Origin: Prochlorococcus marinus bv. HNLC1
GTDB lineage: Bacteria > Cyanobacteriota > Cyanobacteriia > PCC-6307 > Cyanobiaceae
Length of the DNA stretch: 48,608 nucleotides
Assembly (NCBI GenBank): GCA_000218705.1
Contig: GL947594.1
Coordinates: 1,402,876-1,451,483 of the forward strand
Direction of reading: 5' to 3'
The translations under genes and the position numbers were made by a program. Under the pieces are notes generated by a model. That model was not told the origin of the DNA and made no database searches. It saw only the letters and a program-made list of their open reading frames with translations. Positions 1-10,162 of this stretch are shown here, in pieces (position 1 is the first letter of the stretch; each line of letters begins with the position of its first letter).

Positions 1-163
1 GAATAATCATCACTTGAATTATCCAATTCCAGTTAAAAATAGCAGAGTTAAAAAATATTTTTTGCAAATGTATTTGGGAATATATATTTATTATTAAATG
101 ACAAACATAAAGGGGCATGTGTTTGCCTAACAATAAGAATCAATATCTAATAATTAAAAAAGT

Positions 164-211
164 ATTTTATCACCTACTTCAAATTATTTTATCCCCTATT
201 TTATCCCCTAC
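164..211. repeat. Short AT-rich repeats beside tRNA-Ser
   Basis: ATTTTATCCCCT occurs twice in perfect tandem (186-197 and 198-209) followed by AC. A third copy with one change, ATTTTATCACCT followed by AC, lies at 164-175. Read toward tRNA-Ser's downstream side (minus strand) the unit is GTAGGGGATAAAAT. The remaining 1-326 stretch is AT-rich, and I see no convincing gene in it. Related GTAGG-type motifs occur next to the tRNA-Cys duplication at the right edge, so an integration-site role is possible but unproven. Confidence 0.6.
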
Positions 212-326
212 AAAAAAGTTATTCGGTGGTTATATTACGGATACACCTGATCTCTGATTTTTTGGGAAAAACCAGTTATAATAAGCAATCTGGTAAATTA
301 TGAACTTCTACGAACCGTAATAAAAA

Positions 327-415
327 CGGAGAGAGAGGGATTCGAACCCTCGACAAAAGTTACCTCCTGTAACTCCTTAGCAGGGAGCCGCTTTCAACCA
401 CTCAGCCACCTCTCC
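327..415 (-). tRNA. tRNA-Ser (anticodon GCU)
   Basis: This is a class II tRNA of 89 nt with a long variable arm. The acceptor stem GGAGAGG pairs with TCTCTCC, with one G-U pair. The anticodon loop CTGCTAA gives GCU, which reads AGC/AGU. The T-arm contains GGTTCGAATCC. CCA is not encoded. It lies upstream of the left window edge in transcription sense, and its 3' side faces a gene-poor stretch with tandem repeats, the usual orientation for tRNA-targeted integration. Confidence 0.96.
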
Positions 416-463
416 AATAAGTATAGGTTATCAACTTTTGGGCAAACCTACAAAACTTTTTAG

Positions 464-1672
464 TTAATCGAAATGTCTATTAGATTTGAACTCTAGGTAA
501 TCTATTTTTAAACGCACATAGAATTTCCCAAGGTATAGTAGAAGCTGCATAGCCCAATCAACAGGTGAAATACATTTACCTTCATCACAGCCTAGTAAAA
601 TGACTGTATCTCCAACATTTATATCATTTGCACCGGTAATATCGATCATTAATTGATCCATTGTAATTGAACCAATTTGAGGATACATTTTTCCGTTATG
701 TAGCAATGAAATTTTATTAGATAATGTTCTATAAATTCCATCTGCATAACCGATACTTATAACAGCTAACTTAGTTTTTTTACTAGTTATAAAGTTTTTC
801 CCATAACTTACTCCAACTTTATTATCAATTATTCTTATAAAACTAACCTTAGATTTGAGAGACATTGCTGGTTTAAGTTTTAAATTAATTTGATATTGTG
901 ACGGTTTATATCCATACATACATAATCCAACTCTTACCATATCAAAATGAAAATTATTATCTATTAATATTCCTGCTGAGTTTGCTAAATGAATTGTGAT
1001 ATTTGGATATTTCTTAATTGAGATATTAGAAAGCAATTGAAGAAAAGTTCTTCGCTGTATATTTGCATAACTATTTTCATGTGAAGCATCTAATGCATCA
1101 GCAGTTGAGAGATGACTATAAATACCATCTATTTTGATATTCTCAAATGAAATAATATTTTCGAAATATTGAACAAAATTCTTTATGTCAAATCCAAGCC
1201 TAGACATCCCTGTATCTATCTTCAAATGAACATAAAATAATTTTTTATATTTTTCCCCAATTTGATTACAAATAATACATTGTTTAATATCACTAATAGT
1301 GGGCATTAAATTATTTTGGAAGCAAATTAATAAATCCTTTCTTGTATATATATTTCCTAATACAAGAATTGGTTCTCTTATACCTTCTGATCGTAAATTT
1401 AAACCTTCCTGTAAAGTTGCGACTCCAAGCTTATCAGCTCCTCCTTTGATTGCATTCTGAGATACAAATTTTGCATCATGACCATATCCATCAGCTTTAA
1501 CAACTGCCATAAATTGGCAGCCATTTTTTAACAATGATTTTATTTCGCGAACATTATGTTCTATCGATTGTCCACTAACCTCAATCCAGGCTCTCTGAGT
1601 TGGGTCTAGAGAGACTAATGGATGAGAAACAATTTGGGAGTCATATTTAGAAGTTTTTAATCCGCTTTGCAT
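464..1672 (-). CDS. alr: Alanine racemase (C-terminal frameshift)
   Basis: Fold-type III PLP enzyme interconverting L- and D-alanine for peptidoglycan. The PLP lysine is K59 in VVKADGYGHD, and the second catalytic residue is probably Y290 in GVSYGKN. The HLANSAG and RVGLCMYG segments typical of the family are present. The last ~30 residues as read are not alanine-racemase-like. The neighbouring frame encodes the expected ending (STIPWEILCAFKNRLPRV) and stops at 480-482. One missing base near 550 (probably AT for ATT on the plus strand) explains this, and would give a 397-residue protein. The gene is divergent from the HNH gene, with a 69-bp gap. Confidence 0.93.
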   Translation of the reverse strand: MQSGLKTSKYDSQIVSHPLVSLDPTQRAWIEVSGQSIEHNVREIKSLLKNGCQFMAVVKADGYGHDAKFVSQNAIKGGADKLGVATLQEGLNLRSEGIREPILVLGNIYTRKDLLICFQNNLMPTISDIKQCIICNQIGEKYKKLFYVHLKIDTGMSRLGFDIKNFVQYFENIISFENIKIDGIYSHLSTADALDASHENSYANIQRRTFLQLLSNISIKKYPNITIHLANSAGILIDNNFHFDMVRVGLCMYGYKPSQYQINLKLKPAMSLKSKVSFIRIIDNKVGVSYGKNFITSKKTKLAVISIGYADGIYRTLSNKISLLHNGKMYPQIGSITMDQLMIDITGANDINVGDTVILLGCDEGKCISPVDWAMQLLLYLGKFYVRLKIDYLEFKSNRHFD

Positions 1673-1741
1673 TTCAAATTCGCATTTTATGTGCGTTTAT
1701 ATAAATATATAGTTAGCATGACATGTAATTGGGAAATTGGC

Positions 1742-2248
1742 ATGAGCCAGACTCTCGTTTTAAATGCTTCTTATGAACCTTTAAACATAACTTCATGGCG
1801 AAGAGCTATTATTTTGATGTTAAAAGGTAAAGCAGAAAGTTTGGAAGAAGATAATACGTACATTATCCACAATGGGAAAAAATTACCCACAGTTATAAGA
1901 CTTCGTTATTACGTTAAAGTCCCATATAGAGAAGTTGCTCTTTCAAGGAAAAATATACTTCTGAGAGACAATAATATGTGCCAATATTGTAGCTATAAAG
2001 GTCGTGAGTTATCTATTGACCACATCTTACCCAGGAGTAGAGGAGGTAGTGATTGCTGGGAGAACGTAACCACAGCATGCTTACGATGCAATGTTCAGAA
2101 AGGGAATAAGACCCCTGAAGAAGCGAATATGCCCCTAAAAAGAAAACCTTATAAACCTTTAAGTAATCTTAATTTTGAAGCCACAAAGCAAATTGATTCA
2201 GGCAAACACAAAGAATGGAGCAAATATGTAATTGGAATCGCAGCATAA
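1742..2248 (+). CDS. HNH endonuclease family protein
   Basis: Probable small HNH nuclease of 168 residues. The ATG at 1742 (MSQTLVLNASYEPL) is chosen because conserved-looking sequence begins there; the frame stays open upstream to 1667, overlapping the alr start. The core has zinc-ribbon cysteines C80/C83 and C113/C116 flanking the catalytic region D93-H94, N108 and N117, with K120/K123 after it. This matches the cyanobacterial HNH family often found as a stand-alone chromosomal gene. The physiological substrate is unknown. No partner methyltransferase, intron or intein is visible here, so a mobile-intron role is not supported. Confidence 0.88.
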   Translation: MSQTLVLNASYEPLNITSWRRAIILMLKGKAESLEEDNTYIIHNGKKLPTVIRLRYYVKVPYREVALSRKNILLRDNNMCQYCSYKGRELSIDHILPRSRGGSDCWENVTTACLRCNVQKGNKTPEEANMPLKRKPYKPLSNLNFEATKQIDSGKHKEWSKYVIGIAA

Positions 2249-2263
2249 GATAAATATTTTGTA

Positions 2264-3358
2264 TTAGTCATCGCTCATATTAAACTGCTCCATTTGTCTT
2301 TTTTGCTCTTGTGCAATACAAGCATTCAATATTTCATCTAATTGACCAGAAAGTATAGGTTCTAATGAAAAATTACATCCTAATCTATGATCAGTTGTTC
2401 TATTATCTTTATAATTATAAGTTCTTATTTTTTCGCTTCTATCTCCAGTACCTACTTGCATCAATCTTTCTGATCTTTCTTTTTTATTAGCTTCCTCTAA
2501 TTGAATCTCATATAATTTAGCTCGTAAAATTTCCATCGCTCTTTCGCGATTTTGTAATTGTGATCTTTCTTGTGTACAAAATACTCTAATACCAGTTGGT
2601 TTATGCAAAAGATCAATAGCTGTCTCGACTTTATTAACATTTTGGCCTCCAGCTCCCCCAGATCGAGCAGTTCCAACTTCTATTTCAGTAGGATCAATAT
2701 TTACCTCAACAGGATCAACTTCAGGCATAACTGCAACTGTAGCCGTAGAGGTATGAACTCTGCCCTGCGATTCAGTTGCTGGAACTCTTTGAACTCTATG
2801 AACACCAGCTTCAAATTTTAATTGACTATAAACTGAATCACCCTTTACAGATATGACTAATTCTTTAAAGCCGCCCATATCCGATTCAGAAGCACTAATT
2901 GGTTTAACGGACCAACCAATTTTTTGTCCATATCTTTCATACATTCTTGCTAAATCACCAGCCCATATACAAGCTTCATTACCTCCAGCACCTGCTCTAA
3001 TTTCTAGCATTACACTTCTATCATCTCTAGGATCCTTGGGTAAAAGAGCTATTTTTAATTTTTGAATTAATGAATCTTTAATTTGCTGTAAGTTTATTAA
3101 TTCATCATTTATTAATGCTTCCATCTCTTTATCACCCTTACTTTCTTTAAGAAGTTTTTTTGAATCTTCTAACTCACTATCTATTTTTAATAATTCTTTG
3201 AAATCATTTACTAAAGGTTCTAACTTAGATCTTTCTCTTGCAATAGATTCAAGCTTCTTAGGATTATTTGAGATATCAGGATCAGCAAGTTGTATTTCTA
3301 AAGTCTCAAAACTATCTGATGCAGTTTTTAACCTTGATAATAATATTGAGTATTCCAA
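2264..3358 (-). CDS. prfA: Peptide chain release factor 1
   Basis: Class I release factor that decodes UAA and UAG and triggers peptidyl-tRNA hydrolysis. The 364 residues match the usual length. The PAT tripeptide (P193-A194-T195), which marks RF1 rather than RF2, sits in [14 protein letters not shown]. The peptidyl-transferase-centre motif GGQ is at 237-239 in [11 protein letters not shown]. It is the last gene of the minus-strand ribosomal cluster, 38 bp after rpmE, and may be transcribed with it. Confidence 0.98.
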   Translation of the reverse strand: MEYSILLSRLKTASDSFETLEIQLADPDISNNPKKLESIARERSKLEPLVNDFKELLKIDSELEDSKKLLKESKGDKEMEALINDELINLQQIKDSLIQKLKIALLPKDPRDDRSVMLEIRAGAGGNEACIWAGDLARMYERYGQKIGWSVKPISASESDMGGFKELVISVKGDSVYSQLKFEAGVHRVQRVPATESQGRVHTSTATVAVMPEVDPVEVNIDPTEIEVGTARSGGAGGQNVNKVETAIDLLHKPTGIRVFCTQERSQLQNRERAMEILRAKLYEIQLEEANKKERSERLMQVGTGDRSEKIRTYNYKDNRTTDHRLGCNFSLEPILSGQLDEILNACIAQEQKRQMEQFNMSDD

Positions 3359-3396
3359 TTTAAGCTAATTACTAAAATAAAATTTTAAGCTTTTAT

Positions 3397-3639
3397 TTAT
3401 TTAGAGGTATTATCTTTATCTGATTCATCAGCAGAGCCCATACCATATTTTTTCATAAATCTATCAACTCTACCCTCAGTATCAAGAATTTTTTGTGTTC
3501 CAGTAAAAAATGGATGATTACCACTCCATACATCTACATGTAATTCAGGTTGGGTAGAACCTGTTGTCATAACCACTTCGCCATTACAAATAACTTTGGC
3601 TTCTGGATACCATTTTGGATGAATTTCTGGTTTTGGCAT
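3397..3639 (-). CDS. rpmE: 50S ribosomal protein L31
   Basis: L31 of 80 residues, starting MPKPEIHPKWYPEAKV and containing the family motif SGNHPFFTG. Only one cysteine is present (VICNG), and the paired cysteines that bind zinc in C+ L31 proteins are missing, so this is a zinc-independent (C-) form. The acidic and polar tail (ADESDKDNTSK) is longer than in many L31s. It follows rpsI after 6 bp. Confidence 0.96.
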   Translation of the reverse strand: MPKPEIHPKWYPEAKVICNGEVVMTTGSTQPELHVDVWSGNHPFFTGTQKILDTEGRVDRFMKKYGMGSADESDKDNTSK

Positions 3640-3645
3640 AATAAT

Positions 3646-4057
3646 TTAACGTTTTGAGTATTGAGGGGCTTTTCTTGCCTTCTTAAGGCCATATTTTCTT
3701 CTCTCTTTTGCTCTTGGATCTCTACTAAGGTGACCCTCTGTTTTCAAAGGTTTTCTATTATCAATTGATAATTCACAAAGTGCTCTAGCAGCTCCTTGTT
3801 TTATTGCTCCAGCTTGACCAGTCAAACCACCTCCAATAAACATTAACAAAAATATCATAAGAAGTTTCAAGTCCTAAAGTCTGAAGAGGTGCTTTGACAG
3901 CATTAATATGTAATGGGTTGAAATTTAAATAATCATCGCCTGAACGACCATTTATTTTAATTTGTCCATTACCGGGGATCAACCTAACTCTAGCGACAGA
4001 AGTTTTTCTTCTACCAGTTCCCCAATATACAGCTTTGTTTTTTACTTGGCTATTCAT
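3646..4057 (-). CDS. rpsI: 30S ribosomal protein S9 (frameshifted)
   Basis: S9 of the small subunit; its C-terminal tail reaches the P-site tRNA. The first ~74 residues ([14 protein letters not shown], up to VNVY) read in one frame from the ATG at 4057. The rest (GGGLTGQ to the classic tail [12 protein letters not shown]) reads in the adjacent frame and stops at 3646. The span is 412 nt, one more than 136 codons plus stop. One extra T in TATTGGAGG (coding strand, about 3835) accounts for it. An essential protein cannot tolerate this, so a sequence error is the best explanation. Confidence 0.93.
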
Positions 4058-4066
4058 GAAAATAAT

Positions 4067-4498
4067 CTAACTATTTAATAATACAGGATTTTGTGCATCA
4101 TGAGGATGTTCTGAGCCCTTATATACCTTTAATTTTTTAAATTGTTGTCTTCCTAATGAATTATGTGGAAGCATTCCCTTAACTGCTTGTTCAATAATCC
4201 TTTCTGGAATTCTATCTCTCAAAGTCTCAAATTTTTCAATCTTCATACCTCCAGGTCGACCGGAATGTCTTCTGTATAATTTTTGTGAAGCTTTTTTTCC
4301 AGAAACTTCAATTTTTTCGGCATTAACAACAATCACAAAATCACCAGTATCTAAATGAGGAGTAAATGAAGGTTTATTTTTTCCTCTTAGGACATTTGCT
4401 ATCTCTGAAGCCAATCTTCCTAAAGTTTGGCCTTTAGCATCAACCAAAAACCAATTTCTTTTTATAGTTGTTAAGGATGGAGTAGAGGTTTTATTCAT
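4067..4498 (-). CDS. rplM: 50S ribosomal protein L13
   Basis: Full-length L13 (143 residues), an early-assembling large-subunit protein. Recognised from [16 protein letters not shown] at the start, [21 protein letters not shown] and the central [11 protein letters not shown]. It lies 9 bp upstream of rpsI, the conserved rplM-rpsI pair, and downstream of truA across a ~100-bp gap. Confidence 0.98.
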   Translation of the reverse strand: MNKTSTPSLTTIKRNWFLVDAKGQTLGRLASEIANVLRGKNKPSFTPHLDTGDFVIVVNAEKIEVSGKKASQKLYRRHSGRPGGMKIEKFETLRDRIPERIIEQAVKGMLPHNSLGRQQFKKLKVYKGSEHPHDAQNPVLLNS

Positions 4499-4600
4499 TA
4501 AACAGGACTATTCAAATCTGAATCAATTTATAATATTACATCATTATGGAATTTTAAACAATTATTTTTAAGAGAATAATAGAATTTTAGGGAATGAATT

Positions 4601-5407
4601 TTAAGAATAACCACTTATTAAGAATTTTGGAAAGAGATCATGATGATTCAATTTTTTAAAAACATTATCTTTATATACTGCATTAACAAAACACAACCCT
4701 TTTGCTGGAGCAGATTCATGTACTTCTTCTTTTTTTTTATTTAACCACCTTTGATAAAACGTATCAGGAGATATTTTATTTTCACCAACTAAGACCAATT
4801 GACCAACTATTGAACGCACCATTCCATACAAAAATCCAGTGGCTTTTATATCTATAAAAATCAATTGCCCTCTTTTAAATATTTGAGCATCTTTCACTGT
4901 CGTAATTGACGTTGACCTATTACTTCCACTCTTTTGGAAAGCAAAAAAATCATGTTTACCTTTAAGAGTACTTATCGCATTTTTCATTGATATTATATTA
5001 AGTTCTTTTTGATAACGATGCCAAGACCAATTATTTAAAAAAATATTTGGCAATTTACTATTATTTATTACATATCTGTAATGTCTATAAATTGCTGAGT
5101 AACATGCATGCCATGAACTCGATACACCCACAGATTCAATAATCCTAATATTCTTAGGCAACCTTCCATTTAAAGCTCCTGACCATTTATCCTCTGGAAT
5201 TACAAAATCAGTATCAAAATGCACAACTTGACCTGATGCGTGAACTCCAGCATCAGTTCTACCAGAAGCAAACGTTTTAATATCTTTAAAAGAAAGGGTT
5301 TTTAAAGCTTCTTCAAGAGTTTCTTGTACTGTATTTGCTTGTTTTTGTCTTTGCCAGCCTGAAAAGTTTGTTCCATCATATTGAATGGATAATGCAACTC
5401 TTTTCAA
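4601..5407 (-). CDS. truA: tRNA pseudouridine(38-40) synthase
   Basis: Isomerises uridines 38-40 in the anticodon arm of tRNAs. The protein is 268 residues; the catalytic aspartate is D52 in SGRTDAGVHASGQV. Other family segments are QYDGTNFSGWQRQ at the N-terminus and KATGFLYGMVRSIVG near the C-terminus. The rplQ-truA-rplM order is common in bacteria. It starts 18 bp after rplQ. Confidence 0.96.
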   Translation of the reverse strand: MKRVALSIQYDGTNFSGWQRQKQANTVQETLEEALKTLSFKDIKTFASGRTDAGVHASGQVVHFDTDFVIPEDKWSGALNGRLPKNIRIIESVGVSSSWHACYSAIYRHYRYVINNSKLPNIFLNNWSWHRYQKELNIISMKNAISTLKGKHDFFAFQKSGSNRSTSITTVKDAQIFKRGQLIFIDIKATGFLYGMVRSIVGQLVLVGENKISPDTFYQRWLNKKKEEVHESAPAKGLCFVNAVYKDNVFKKLNHHDLFPKFLISGYS

Positions 5408-5425
5408 AAGATTTATTTAATATTT

Positions 5426-5776
5426 CTATACAAGCTCAATTATTGCCATTTGAGCATTATCACCTTTCCTTGGAACAGTTCTAACAATTCTTGTATATCC
5501 TCCCTCTCTATCTCCATATCGTTCTTGAGCTTTCTCAAATAATGAATGGACTAACTTTTTATCATATATGTATCCAAGGGCTCTCCTTCTTGAGGCTAAT
5601 GAACCATCCTTAGCTAAAGTTATCATTCTCTCAGCTTCATTTCTTAAAGCTTTTGCTCTTGCCCTTGTTGTTGTAACTCTACCTTCCCTAATTAGCTGGG
5701 TTGTTAATCCTCTAAGAAGTGCTTTTCTCTGATCAGCAGGTTTACTTAACAGTGGAACTCTTAATTGATGTCTCAT
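5426..5776 (-). CDS. rplQ: 50S ribosomal protein L17
   Basis: L17 of 116 residues, near the peptide exit tunnel. It has the conserved start [20 protein letters not shown] and the [17 protein letters not shown] segment. It follows rpoA after 12 bp, the conserved rpoA-rplQ order. Confidence 0.98.
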   Translation of the reverse strand: MRHQLRVPLLSKPADQRKALLRGLTTQLIREGRVTTTRARAKALRNEAERMITLAKDGSLASRRRALGYIYDKKLVHSLFEKAQERYGDREGGYTRIVRTVPRKGDNAQMAIIELV

Positions 5777-5788
5777 AATCTAAAATAG

Positions 5789-6727
5789 TTAAACAGATGT
5801 TCTGCTTTGCGGAATCGAAATTCCAATACGTTCAAGAGCTTCGATGACTTCATCAGCAGACTTTGAACCAAAGTTTTTGATTTCGAGAAGATCCTCATAA
5901 CTGAAACCCATCAAATCTGATACTGAATTAACTTGAGCTCTTTTCAAGCAATTATAAGCTCTTACTGATAAGTTTAGCTCCTCTAAAGGAATTTGAGCTT
6001 CAGGAGATGGTTCTGGCTCTTCAGGAATCTCCTCAACCATTGTAACAGTTGCTAGAGGCTGAAAGAGTTCTATTAATTGATTAGCAGCTTCTGCTATTGC
6101 ATCATCAGGACTTGTAGATCCATCAGTAACAACTTCCATTTTTAATCTTTCTCTACCTGTTCCACCTTCTGCAACTGCAGTCTCATCAATTGTAAAATTA
6201 ACTCTTTTTACTGGCATAAAGACTGCATCTATTTGTAAAAGATCGATAGATGTTGTCTCTTCATTTCTTCTATCGACAGGTCGATAACCTGTCCCTCTCT
6301 CAACGTGAATTTCTAATTCAAGATTATGGCCATCTTGAATAGTTGCAATTGGTTTTTCTCCATCCACAACTTCAACTTGTGAAGAAAATTGTATATCATT
6401 AGCTTTTACTTCCATAGGGCCTGTAGCAACTAATCTACCAATCTCAACTTCATTACTTGCACTATTAATTGACAATTGCTTGCAATTTAAAAGAATATCT
6501 AAAACATCTTCTCTAACCCCTGGAACAGTAGCATATTCATGATTTACCCCTGCTATTCTAACAGCTGTAACAGCACTTCCTTCAAGGCCGCCCATAAGGA
6601 CTCTTCTGAGAGAATTCCCTAATGTAGTAGCTTGACCTCTTTCTAAGGGTCCAATTAAAAATGTTCCTGTTTGGGAACGATCATCTGAAATTTGATGGTC
6701 AATTCGATCAATCTGGTATTGCAACAC
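5789..6727 (-). CDS. rpoA: RNA polymerase alpha subunit
   Basis: Alpha subunit of RNA polymerase, 312 residues. The N-terminal dimerisation domain (about 1-230) contains [20 protein letters not shown], which nucleates core assembly. An acidic, proline-rich linker (about 231-245) leads to the C-terminal domain with [15 protein letters not shown] and a helix-hairpin-helix-like [15 protein letters not shown], which contacts DNA and activators. It lies within the ribosomal cluster after rpsK. Confidence 0.98.
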   Translation of the reverse strand: MLQYQIDRIDHQISDDRSQTGTFLIGPLERGQATTLGNSLRRVLMGGLEGSAVTAVRIAGVNHEYATVPGVREDVLDILLNCKQLSINSASNEVEIGRLVATGPMEVKANDIQFSSQVEVVDGEKPIATIQDGHNLELEIHVERGTGYRPVDRRNEETTSIDLLQIDAVFMPVKRVNFTIDETAVAEGGTGRERLKMEVVTDGSTSPDDAIAEAANQLIELFQPLATVTMVEEIPEEPEPSPEAQIPLEELNLSVRAYNCLKRAQVNSVSDLMGFSYEDLLEIKNFGSKSADEVIEALERIGISIPQSRTSV

Positions 6728-6771
6728 GGAAAATAAAAGGATAAAGGAATAGTGTTAAATGAGACAAGTGT

Positions 6772-7164
6772 CTAAACGCGTCTGCGTTTAGGCCTTCTAC
6801 ATCCATTATGAGGTAATGGAGTAACATCTCTTATTAGAGTTATTTCTAAACCAGCCACTTGTAAAGCTCTTATGGCGGTTTCCCTACCTGAGCCTGGTCC
6901 ACGTACAAGCACTTCAATCTGTCTCATCCCTTGATCCAAGGCTCTTCTCGCCGCAGATTCAGCTGCTGTCTGTGCAGCAAATGGAGTACCTTTTCTTGCT
7001 CCTTTAAATCCGCTAGCACCAGCTGATGACCAAGAAATTACATGTCCAGAAGTATCAGTAATTGATACGATCGTATTATTGAATGTACTTTGGATATGAA
7101 CTACCCCATTTGGTACATTCCTTTTGGATTTTTTTGAACCAGTTTTTTTTACTTGAGCTGCCAT
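6772..7164 (-). CDS. rpsK: 30S ribosomal protein S11
   Basis: S11 of 130 residues, on the platform of the 30S subunit. Diagnostic segments are [29 protein letters not shown] and the C-terminal [13 protein letters not shown]. It sits between rpsM and rpoA in the usual order. Confidence 0.98.
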   Translation of the reverse strand: MAAQVKKTGSKKSKRNVPNGVVHIQSTFNNTIVSITDTSGHVISWSSAGASGFKGARKGTPFAAQTAAESAARRALDQGMRQIEVLVRGPGSGRETAIRALQVAGLEITLIRDVTPLPHNGCRRPKRRRV

Positions 7165-7201
7165 TTTATCTAGAAAATTAAAGTTTTTAAGTTATCGTTC
7201 A

Positions 7202-7567
7202 TTATTTCTTCCTTCCAGCAACAGTTTTCCTAGCTCCTCGTCTAGTTCTTGCATTCGTTCTTGTTCTTTGGCCTCTAACAGGAAGACTCATTCTATGTCT
7301 TCTTCCTCTTACACAACCAATATCTTGCAGACGTTTTAAAGCCATACCTTCTTGTCTACGTAAATCTCCCTCAACTGTATAAGCCTCGGTAGCACCTCGC
7401 AATTTTTGCACATCTGAGTCTGCAAGATCTTTTACACGAGTATCAGGGTTAACACCAGTATTTACTAGTATCTGTTTAGACCTAGTAAGACCAATACCAT
7501 AAATGTATGTGAGAGCAATCTCAACTCGCTTTTCACGAGGTATGTCAATTCCTGCAATCCTAGCCAC
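7202..7567 (-). CDS. rpsM: 30S ribosomal protein S13
   Basis: S13 of 121 residues, in the 30S head and forming bridges to the 50S subunit. It begins [21 protein letters not shown] and has the basic C-terminus [20 protein letters not shown]. It starts 70 bp after rpmJ and is followed by rpsK. Confidence 0.98.
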   Translation of the reverse strand: MARIAGIDIPREKRVEIALTYIYGIGLTRSKQILVNTGVNPDTRVKDLADSDVQKLRGATEAYTVEGDLRRQEGMALKRLQDIGCVRGRRHRMSLPVRGQRTRTNARTRRGARKTVAGRKK

Positions 7568-7637
7568 TTGTTTTCAATAAATAAATGTTTTAATTGAATT
7601 TTTATTTAATTTATAGAAATTAAATAAAGCCAAAGTT

Positions 7638-7754
7638 TTACCCCTGACGCTGTTTGTGTCTAGGGCTAGCGGTACAGATGACCATAACCCTACCATGACG
7701 ACGAATCACACGGCACTTGTCACACATTTTTTTTACTGAGGCTCTAACCTTCAT
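7638..7754 (-). CDS. rpmJ: 50S ribosomal protein L36
   Basis: A short gene of 38 codons between adk and rpsM. The reading starts [19 protein letters not shown] and ends PRHKQRQG. The zinc-binding residues C11, C14, C27 and H33 are present, the C+ form, in contrast to the zinc-independent L31 in this cluster. The position before rpsM is the standard one. Confidence 0.96.
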   Translation of the reverse strand: MKVRASVKKMCDKCRVIRRHGRVMVICTASPRHKQRQG

Positions 7755-7799
7755 AAGGTTTTTCTCATTAAAATATCAATCCTATATTATACATCATCG

Positions 7800-8348
7800 T
7801 CAAGCCATTTTTTGTTTTATATCGTCAGATATTGTTTTTAAGTCTCTATCACCATCAATATATTCTAAAATATTTAGATTTTTATAATAGGCAATAAGTG
7901 GTTGAGTAGTTTCCTTATATATATCTAATCTAGTTCTTATTATTTTTTCATTATCGTCTGCCCTACCTCTATTAATTAATCTTTTGACTAAGATCTCTTC
8001 ATTCAAATTTAAATAAAAGACCTTTTCTAATGGTTGATTAAGTTCATCTAGGACTTTCGCTAAAGAATCTGCCTGAGATATATTTCGAGGATATCCATCT
8101 AAAATCCATCCTTCTTTACTCAAGGCTAAATTTTGTTTAACAATTTCCAAAACAAGTTCATCATCAACTAATTTGCCGCTATTAATAATTTCTTTGATTT
8201 GGATTCCTAAAGTTGTCTTCTTCTCTACCTCTTGTCTTAATAATTCTCCTGTAGATAAATGTAAATAATCATTCGACTCACTTATAAAAGATGCTTGTGT
8301 TCCTTTTCCTGCTCCAGGAGGTCCTAAAAATAGTAAATGTTTTTTCAT
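7800..8348 (-). CDS. adk: Adenylate kinase
   Basis: Converts ATP + AMP to two ADP. It is 182 residues with the P-loop [10 protein letters not shown] at 9-18, the AMP-binding [10 protein letters not shown] and the LDGYPRN segment. The LID region (RGRADDNEK) is short, so this is a small-LID adenylate kinase without a zinc-binding lid. Its ATG shares a base with the secY stop (TGATG), implying translational coupling; secY-adk is the usual order. Confidence 0.97.
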   Translation of the reverse strand: MKKHLLFLGPPGAGKGTQASFISESNDYLHLSTGELLRQEVEKKTTLGIQIKEIINSGKLVDDELVLEIVKQNLALSKEGWILDGYPRNISQADSLAKVLDELNQPLEKVFYLNLNEEILVKRLINRGRADDNEKIIRTRLDIYKETTQPLIAYYKNLNILEYIDGDRDLKTISDDIKQKMA

Positions 8349-9668
8349 CAGTTATTTACCAAACCCTCATATCTTTGGGAAATTACATAAGTTTGGACTT
8401 GCTTTGCTGTATCAATTGCTACTCCTACTAAAATTAATAATGAAGTAGCTCCTAAGCCTTGAAATGTTTGGACATTTGTTGCTCTTTCAACAGCTGCGGG
8501 GATAATCGCAACTGAGCCTAAAAACAATCCACCAAGTAAAGTTAATCTATTTTGAATGCCTGTTAAATAATTTGTTGTTTTAGATCCAGGCCTTACACCA
8601 GGAATAGCTACGCCTCCCTTTTTAAGATTAGATGCTACATCAATAGGATTAATAGTGAGAGATGCATAAAAATATGAGAAGCCAAGAATTAAACCAAAAA
8701 ATGTTAAAGCATAAGGCCAAGGGTTTGAAGATCCTGGATTAAGCGCACTAGCAAATTTTATTAAAATAGGATTACCAGTAACATTTGCTATTGTTATCGG
8801 TAAAAATATCAAAGCTGAAGCAAAAATAATTGGCATAACTCCTCCAGCATTTAATTTTAAAGGGAGATAGCTTTGCCTAGTAGGAAGTAATGATGTACTA
8901 CCTATTTGTCTTTTAGCACTAACTATTGGAATTCTTCTTGCTCCTTCCTGGACAAAAATTATTCCCACAATTGTTAATAAGAATACTCCTAATAAAACTA
9001 AGATGCCCAAAACATCTCCTCTATCTCCAGTCTGTGCTTTTTCAATGGTTGAACTAAGAGCTTTAGGTAAGGTTGCAACAATATTTAAAAATATCACTAA
9101 TGAAGCCCCTTGACCTATTCCTTTCTCTGTAATTATTTCGCTGAACCACATAACTACCATAGACCCAGTAACTAGAGCTATAGATGTTTGCAAAACAAAA
9201 GTAGTTTCACTAATACCCTCAATTGCATATTGTCTCAGTATGAGAGAAAAAATAATGCTCTGAAGAAAACCCCAACCTAAGGAAACATATCTGGTAATTT
9301 GAGCAATTTTTCTCCTTCCAGCTTCTCCTTCATTTTTCTGTAGATCTTCAAGGGCTGGCAACGCTGCTGTTAAGAGTTGAATAATAATAGATGCGTTAAT
9401 AAATGGCAAAATACCTAATGCAAAAATTCCCAAGGGTTGAAATTCCACCACCTGTAAAAATATCTAAAAATCCAATTAATTGTCCACCTTGATCTATGAA
9501 AGTTTTAAAAGCAACTCTATCTATCCCAGGCATTGGGATATAAATTCCCAATCTCACTAATAACAGCAAACCTAATGTTGTTAAAACTCTATTTCTAAGC
9601 TCCTCATTAGAGAAAAGTTGAGTAAGAATCTCTGAGGCACTAGGATTTCGACTTTTCTTAACTAACAT
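8348..9668 (-). CDS. secY: Preprotein translocase SecY (frameshifted)
   Basis: Channel subunit of the Sec translocon with ten expected membrane helices. The N-terminal ~82 residues read from the ATG at 9668 ([23 protein letters not shown]). The rest ([19 protein letters not shown] onward) reads in the next frame and stops at 8348. The 1321-nt span is one base longer than 439 codons plus stop. An extra base in a GGG run (plus-strand CCC at 9429-9431) restores one continuous SecY. Since secY is essential, this is probably a sequence error. Confidence 0.94.
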
Positions 9669-9707
9669 GTTGAATTCTCTTCATTCATTTAAGAATTAAT
9701 AACTATC

Positions 9708-10157
9708 TTAGTTGATAATCTCGCAGGATCCACCTAAAGATTCAATTTTTTCTTTAGCAGCCTTAGTAAAAGCATGAGCCTCAACCTTTAACTTGACTTT
9801 AATTTCTCCATTTCCCAAAACTTTTAAAGGATATTTTGGTTTAAAAAGTAATCCTTTTTTAACTAATGAATCAATATTCACTATATCGTTCTCTTTAAAG
9901 TCATTTAATTTAGAAAGATTAATTATCGAAAAAGACTTCTGATTAATAATTTGGAAATGTTTTAATTTTGGAACTCTCCTATAAAGAGGCATTTGACCAC
10001 CTTCAAATCCTGGCCTTGTTGGTCTACCTGAACGTGATTTTTGGCCTCGCATTCCGAAGCCACATGAAGCACCTTGGCCAGCGGCTATTCCTCGTCCTTT
10101 TCTTAGTTTTTTCTTACGAGAACCTTTATTTGATTTAAGAGAATTTAAAGTAGTCAT
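9708..10157 (-). CDS. rplO: 50S ribosomal protein L15
   Basis: L15 of 149 residues. The glycine/arginine-rich N-terminal part ([42 protein letters not shown]) is diagnostic. rpmD (L30), which separates rpsE and rplO in many other bacteria, is absent here; this is usual for cyanobacteria. It starts 5 bp after rpsE. Confidence 0.98.
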   Translation of the reverse strand: MTTLNSLKSNKGSRKKKLRKGRGIAAGQGASCGFGMRGQKSRSGRPTRPGFEGGQMPLYRRVPKLKHFQIINQKSFSIINLSKLNDFKENDIVNIDSLVKKGLLFKPKYPLKVLGNGEIKVKLKVEAHAFTKAAKEKIESLGGSCEIIN

Positions 10158-10162
10158 AATTT

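Noticed and set aside
164..211. CRISPR array
   Set aside because: The repeats are 12 bp, in direct tandem or closely spaced, with no unique spacers of regular length and no cas genes in the window.
1667..1741. Longer start for the HNH gene at 1667
   Set aside because: It would overlap the divergent alr start, and the extra residues do not resemble the family.
2570..3065. Plus-strand ORFs within prfA
   Set aside because: They run antisense to a clearly conserved gene and encode serine/asparagine-rich sequence without family features.
3646..4057. Programmed ribosomal frameshift in rpsI, secY or rplC
   Set aside because: No slippery heptamer or shared stimulator, both insertions and deletions occur, and many unrelated genes show the same single-base pattern.
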